From DATCZB01 sp035513215 (lineage in GTDB: Bacteria; Pseudomonadota; Gammaproteobacteria; Steroidobacterales; Rariloculaceae), in assembly GCA_035513215.1 (NCBI GenBank), contig DATKCK010000059.1, positions 1 through 42,567 on the forward strand: DNA of 42,567 bases, read 5' to 3'. The position numbers and the translations under genes were made by a program. Below, one piece after another: positions 40,244 through 42,567 of the stretch; position 1 is the stretch's first letter; each line of letters begins with the position of its first letter. Below the pieces are notes generated by a model. That model ran no database searches, had not been told where the DNA came from, and worked only from the letters and a program-made list of their open reading frames with translations.

Positions 40244-40290
40244 TATTAGCATGACGTTCATATTTTTAAAGGAAAAAGTTGGAGATTGAT

Positions 40291-40596
40291 ATGGAACACA
40301 GAACGGAACGGCAAGAGCACGGCGGCAAGGGCCATCACGGCCATCCGCATGATGACAAGAAGGTCACGATCATCGTCAACGGGCGCGAGGAAGAGGTGCC
40401 GAAGAACGATCCGCTGACCTTCAACGAGCTCATTGCGCTCGCCTACAACAACCCGCCGACCGGTGAATTCATCTACTGGACGATCACCTACCGGAAAGGT
40501 CACGGCGACAAACCGGAAGGGACGCTGACCGAGGGCGGCTCGGTCAAGCCCAAGGAGGGCATGGTCTTCAATGTCACGTACACCGATAAATCGTAG
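40291..40596 (+). CDS. bacterial ubiquitin-like protein (multiubiquitin-type domain)
   Basis: ATG 40291 is preceded by GGAG at 40281; a TTG at 40279 is less likely. The 101-residue protein has a His-rich N-terminal tail (HGGKGHHGHPHDD) and one beta-grasp domain (about 22-101): KKVTIIVNGREEEVPKNDPLTFNELIALAY, then YWTITYRKG, EGTLTEGGSVKPKEGMVFNVTYTDKS. This matches the multiubiquitin-type domain as I remember it, including the ending T-D-K-S. There is no C-terminal Gly-Gly. The next gene, an E1-like enzyme, overlaps it by 26 bases. I infer a modifier or carrier activated by that enzyme. Confidence 0.85.
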   Translation: MEHRTERQEHGGKGHHGHPHDDKKVTIIVNGREEEVPKNDPLTFNELIALAYNNPPTGEFIYWTITYRKGHGDKPEGTLTEGGSVKPKEGMVFNVTYTDKS

Positions 40597-41758
40597 CCCC
40601 GACCTCAATCGGCTCGAAGAGGACGGCTACGAAATCGAAATCCTCGAGGGCTATCTTGTTCTTCACCACATCCCGTACGTCGATGCGAAGGGGAAGATCC
40701 GGTTCGGCACACTCGTCTCGACGCTGAAGCTTGCCGCCGACAAGGCGCTGCCGCCCGACACGCATGTTTGCATGTTCGCCGGGGAGCATCCGTGCGATCA
40801 CAACGGCAAGAAGCTGCATCATCTCGATCACGGCGCCGGCGACCAGAAGATCTCCGATGACATCACGATCAACTGGTCGTTTTCCTGCAAGCCGAAACCC
40901 GCCGACAAGTACGCGAACTACTACGACAAGATGACGACCTACGTCGCGATGATCTCCGGCCACGCCGAGCAGCTCGATCCAAGCGTCACGGCGCGCACGT
41001 TTCAGGTAATCGAGAGCAGCAAAGACAACTCGCCGTTCAACTATATCGACAACGCTTCGGGCCGGGCCGGAATCACGGCACACGCGAAAAAGCTGGAGCT
41101 CGCGAAAATCGCGATCGTCGGCCTCGGCGGCACCGGCGCGTATGTGCTCGATCTTACGGTGAAAACACCCGTTCTTGAGATCCATATCTATGACGGCGAT
41201 TGGTTCGTCCAGCACAACGCGTTTCGCGCGCCGGGCGCGGCCTCTGCCGACGAGCTGCGCGCGCGGCTGCGAAAAGTAGATTATTACCAGGCCAAATACG
41301 CACCGATGCGCCGGGGCATCGTGCCGCACCCGGTCTATGTCGATGAATCCAACGTGGAAGAGCTGCGGGGTTTTGATTTCGTGTTCCTGTGCATGGATGG
41401 CAGGCCCGGCAAGGAAGCGGTCATCCGCAAGCTTGAAGAATTCGGCGTGCCGTTCATCGATACCGGCATGGGTATCGAGAACTCCGATGACGGCTTGCGC
41501 GGCGTGCTGCGGGTGACGACCAGCACCCCCAAGCGCCGCGATCACGTCTGGAAAAAGCACCGCATCCCGCTCGCGAGCGGCGAGGCCGACAATATATATG
41601 CCTCCAATATTCAGGTGGCCGATCTCAACGCCTTCTGCGCGGCGCTCGCGGTCATCAGGTGGAAGAAGTATTTCGGCTTCTATGCCGACCTGGAAGGCGA
41701 GCATTTCACCACCTATACCATCGACGGAAACGCCATCACGAACGAAGATGAGGAATGA
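40571..41758 (+). CDS. ThiF/E1-like adenylyltransferase with DUF6791-type N-terminal domain
   Basis: ATG 40571 lies inside the end of the Ubl gene, with AAGGAGGG 12 bases upstream. Residues 1-165 form a DUF6791-like domain (FGTLVSTLKL, HVCMFAGEHPCDHNGKKLHHLDHG, ITINWSFSCKPKPADKYANYYDKMTTYVAMISG); C67, C75 and C106 are candidates for thiol chemistry. Residues 175-395 are an E1/ThiF fold: IAIVGLGGTGAYVLDL, YDGDWFVQHNAFR and VFLCMDGRPGKEAV, with the ATP-contacting Gly loop, Asp208, Arg219 and Asp276. The usual E1 cysteine loop is not evident; C274 and C356 are the only Cys there. It should adenylate the Ubl C-terminus. Confidence 0.88.
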   Translation: MSRTPINRSPDLNRLEEDGYEIEILEGYLVLHHIPYVDAKGKIRFGTLVSTLKLAADKALPPDTHVCMFAGEHPCDHNGKKLHHLDHGAGDQKISDDITINWSFSCKPKPADKYANYYDKMTTYVAMISGHAEQLDPSVTARTFQVIESSKDNSPFNYIDNASGRAGITAHAKKLELAKIAIVGLGGTGAYVLDLTVKTPVLEIHIYDGDWFVQHNAFRAPGAASADELRARLRKVDYYQAKYAPMRRGIVPHPVYVDESNVEELRGFDFVFLCMDGRPGKEAVIRKLEEFGVPFIDTGMGIENSDDGLRGVLRVTTSTPKRRDHVWKKHRIPLASGEADNIYASNIQVADLNAFCAALAVIRWKKYFGFYADLEGEHFTTYTIDGNAITNEDEE

Positions 41759-42165
41759 CAAGAACTGCGACTCTTCAGTACCGGCCCGTTGACACGATCC
41801 CGCGCGCGATCGATGAGGGCGTGCTCTATGTCTCGCAGGAATATGCAACGGTAGTGCACAAGTGCTGCTGCGGTTGCGGGCACGAAGTCGTGACGCCCCT
41901 GGGGCCGACCGACTGGAAGATCGCGATCGTCGGCGATGCCGTGTCCGTCTACCCGTCGATCGGTAACTGGAGTCTGCCGTGCCGCTCGCATTACTCGATC
42001 GATCGCGGGCATGTCCGTTGGGCCGCGCAGTGGTCTGAAGCGCAGATCAGCTATGGCCGCGCCCGCGACCGCATCGCCAAGCAGCGGCTGTATGGCGAGC
42101 TCCCGGACGCGCATGCGAAGCCTGGCGTGTGGGCCCGGCTATGGCGCTGGCTTACGGGCAGATAG
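41755..42165 (+). CDS. DUF6527-type protein with Cys/His zinc-like site
   Basis: ATG 41755 overlaps the E1 stop as ATGA. The 136-residue protein has VSQEYATVVHKCCCGCGHEVVTPLGPTDWKI and PSIGNWSLPCRSHYSIDRGHVRW. C37/38/39, C41, C76 and H79 (or H86) would make one zinc site of treble-clef appearance. This is the DUF6527 pattern that I associate with DUF6791-ThiF/Ubl operons. Its tail (PGVWARLWRWLTGR) is Trp-rich and amphipathic and might touch a membrane. A ligase-like or substrate-binding role is a guess. Confidence 0.8.
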   Translation: MTRTATLQYRPVDTIPRAIDEGVLYVSQEYATVVHKCCCGCGHEVVTPLGPTDWKIAIVGDAVSVYPSIGNWSLPCRSHYSIDRGHVRWAAQWSEAQISYGRARDRIAKQRLYGELPDAHAKPGVWARLWRWLTGR

Positions 42166-42195
42166 TTTTTTTGACCGGCAACGAGGAGCAAATCG

Positions 42196-42432
42196 ATGAG
42201 CAGAAAACGCGATATCCACGTCGTCCCGCACAAGGACGGATGGGCGACCAAGAAGGAAGGGGCGGGCCGCGCAGGCAGCGTTCACTCAACGCAGAAGGCG
42301 GCGACAGAGCGGGCGCGCGAGCAGGCAATCCGCGAGCGGACCGAAGTCGTCATTCACCGCATGGATGGAACGATCCGCGATAGCGACAGCTACGGTAACG
42401 ATCCGCATCCGCCGAAGGACACGAAGCACTAG
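42196..42432 (+). CDS. DUF2188 domain protein
   Basis: A 78-residue protein with GAGCAAATCG ahead of its ATG. HVVPHKDGWATKKEGAGRAGSVHSTQKAATERAREQAIRERTEVVIHRMDGTIRDSDSYGNDPHPPKDTKH is the DUF2188 pattern. Function is unknown; these small proteins often sit in accessory islands. It follows the DUF6527 gene by 30 bases and is probably the last gene of the operon. Its TAG stop (42430-42432) coincides with the start of an IS630-type element, so the natural C-terminus may have been different. Confidence 0.82.
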   Translation: MSRKRDIHVVPHKDGWATKKEGAGRAGSVHSTQKAATERAREQAIRERTEVVIHRMDGTIRDSDSYGNDPHPPKDTKH

Positions 42433-42567
42433 TGGACTGTAACAGCTAAAACGATAGTATAATCGTGTCCATGGGCACGATTAGTTTGACGAAGATGGAG
42501 CGCAGCGAACTCAGTCGACGAGCGACGAGCCAGGCAGGCCGAGCCGACGAGGCGCGTCGTGCACGGC
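42430..42567 (+). mobile_element. left end of an IS630-family insertion sequence (partial)
   Basis: IS630 elements insert into TA. Here TA at 42430-42431 is followed by GTGGACTGTAACAGCTAAAA, which looks like an IS630-type terminal repeat. A transposase reading frame begins 40 bases further in. The right end and the second TA lie beyond the window, so the element's length cannot be given. Confidence 0.65.
42471..42567 (+). CDS. IS630 family transposase, N-terminal 32 residues
   Basis: The frame from ATG 42471 reads MGTISLTKMERSELSRRATSQ and continues AGRADEARRAR to the edge of the window. This is the beginning of the helix-turn-helix domain of IS630-family transposases, which typically open with a short strand and an ERxELxRRAxSxxxxxxxARRAR helix. 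The catalytic DDE domain is outside the window. TATAAT-like GTATAAT at 42457-42463 could be its -10. Confidence 0.75.
   Translation, partial: MGTISLTKMERSELSRRATSQAGRADEARRAR

Overview
The window is high-GC proteobacterial chromosome. The order gyrA-serC-serA-pheA-aroA-cmk-rpsA-ihfB-lapA-lapB, together with scpA-scpB-rluB, ubiG-gph-rmuC-yciK and yciB-yciI-bolA, points to a gammaproteobacterium. A deep lineage near Woeseiales, Steroidobacterales or Xanthomonadales is my guess, based on gene order only. I found no rRNA, tRNA or CRISPR array.

Layout. 1-786: end of a DUF6502-type gene and a secreted protein with a short tandem repeat, both less GC-rich than the rest. 792-11047: housekeeping genes for division (yciB), iron/redox (bolA), protein folding (a PpiC lipoprotein that is in frame with bolA), tRNA modification (yciO), a site-2 protease, condensin partners (scpAB), rRNA modification (rluB), DNA repair (a HhH glycosylase, rmuC), gph and ubiG. 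11306-22939: gyrA followed by serine and aromatic amino acid genes, cmk, rpsA, ihfB and the envelope regulators lapAB. 22942-29417: a Cys-rich secreted protein, a large TonB-dependent receptor, a 2OG-Fe(II) oxygenase, a ComEA-like protein and galU.

29436-36899 is a tightly packed catabolic cluster. It holds a LigK/GalC-like aldolase, an exported PQQ-type dehydrogenase fused to cytochrome c, and a carotenoid-oxygenase-family enzyme. That last enzyme carries the lignostilbene-dioxygenase residue set F63/Y105/K138 with iron ligands H171/H222/H286/H461. A tiny Tat-signal protein, an exported protein with three NTF2/SnoaL-like domains and a glutathione S-transferase broken by one extra base follow. 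I infer a pathway for lignin-derived aromatic dimers: stilbene formation, cleavage and ring-fission end steps.

36883-38111 carries a membrane-anchored hypothetical protein and a short YidC paralogue. A gene-poor, lower-GC stretch then leads into an accessory island at 38549-42432. There an XRE repressor and an ImmA/IrrE protease diverge from an operon of a bacterial ubiquitin-like protein, a ThiF/E1-like enzyme with a DUF6791-type N-terminal domain, a zinc-site DUF6527-type protein and a DUF2188-type protein. This is the best candidate for a little-described system. An IS630-family element begins exactly at the stop codon of the last gene and runs off the window.
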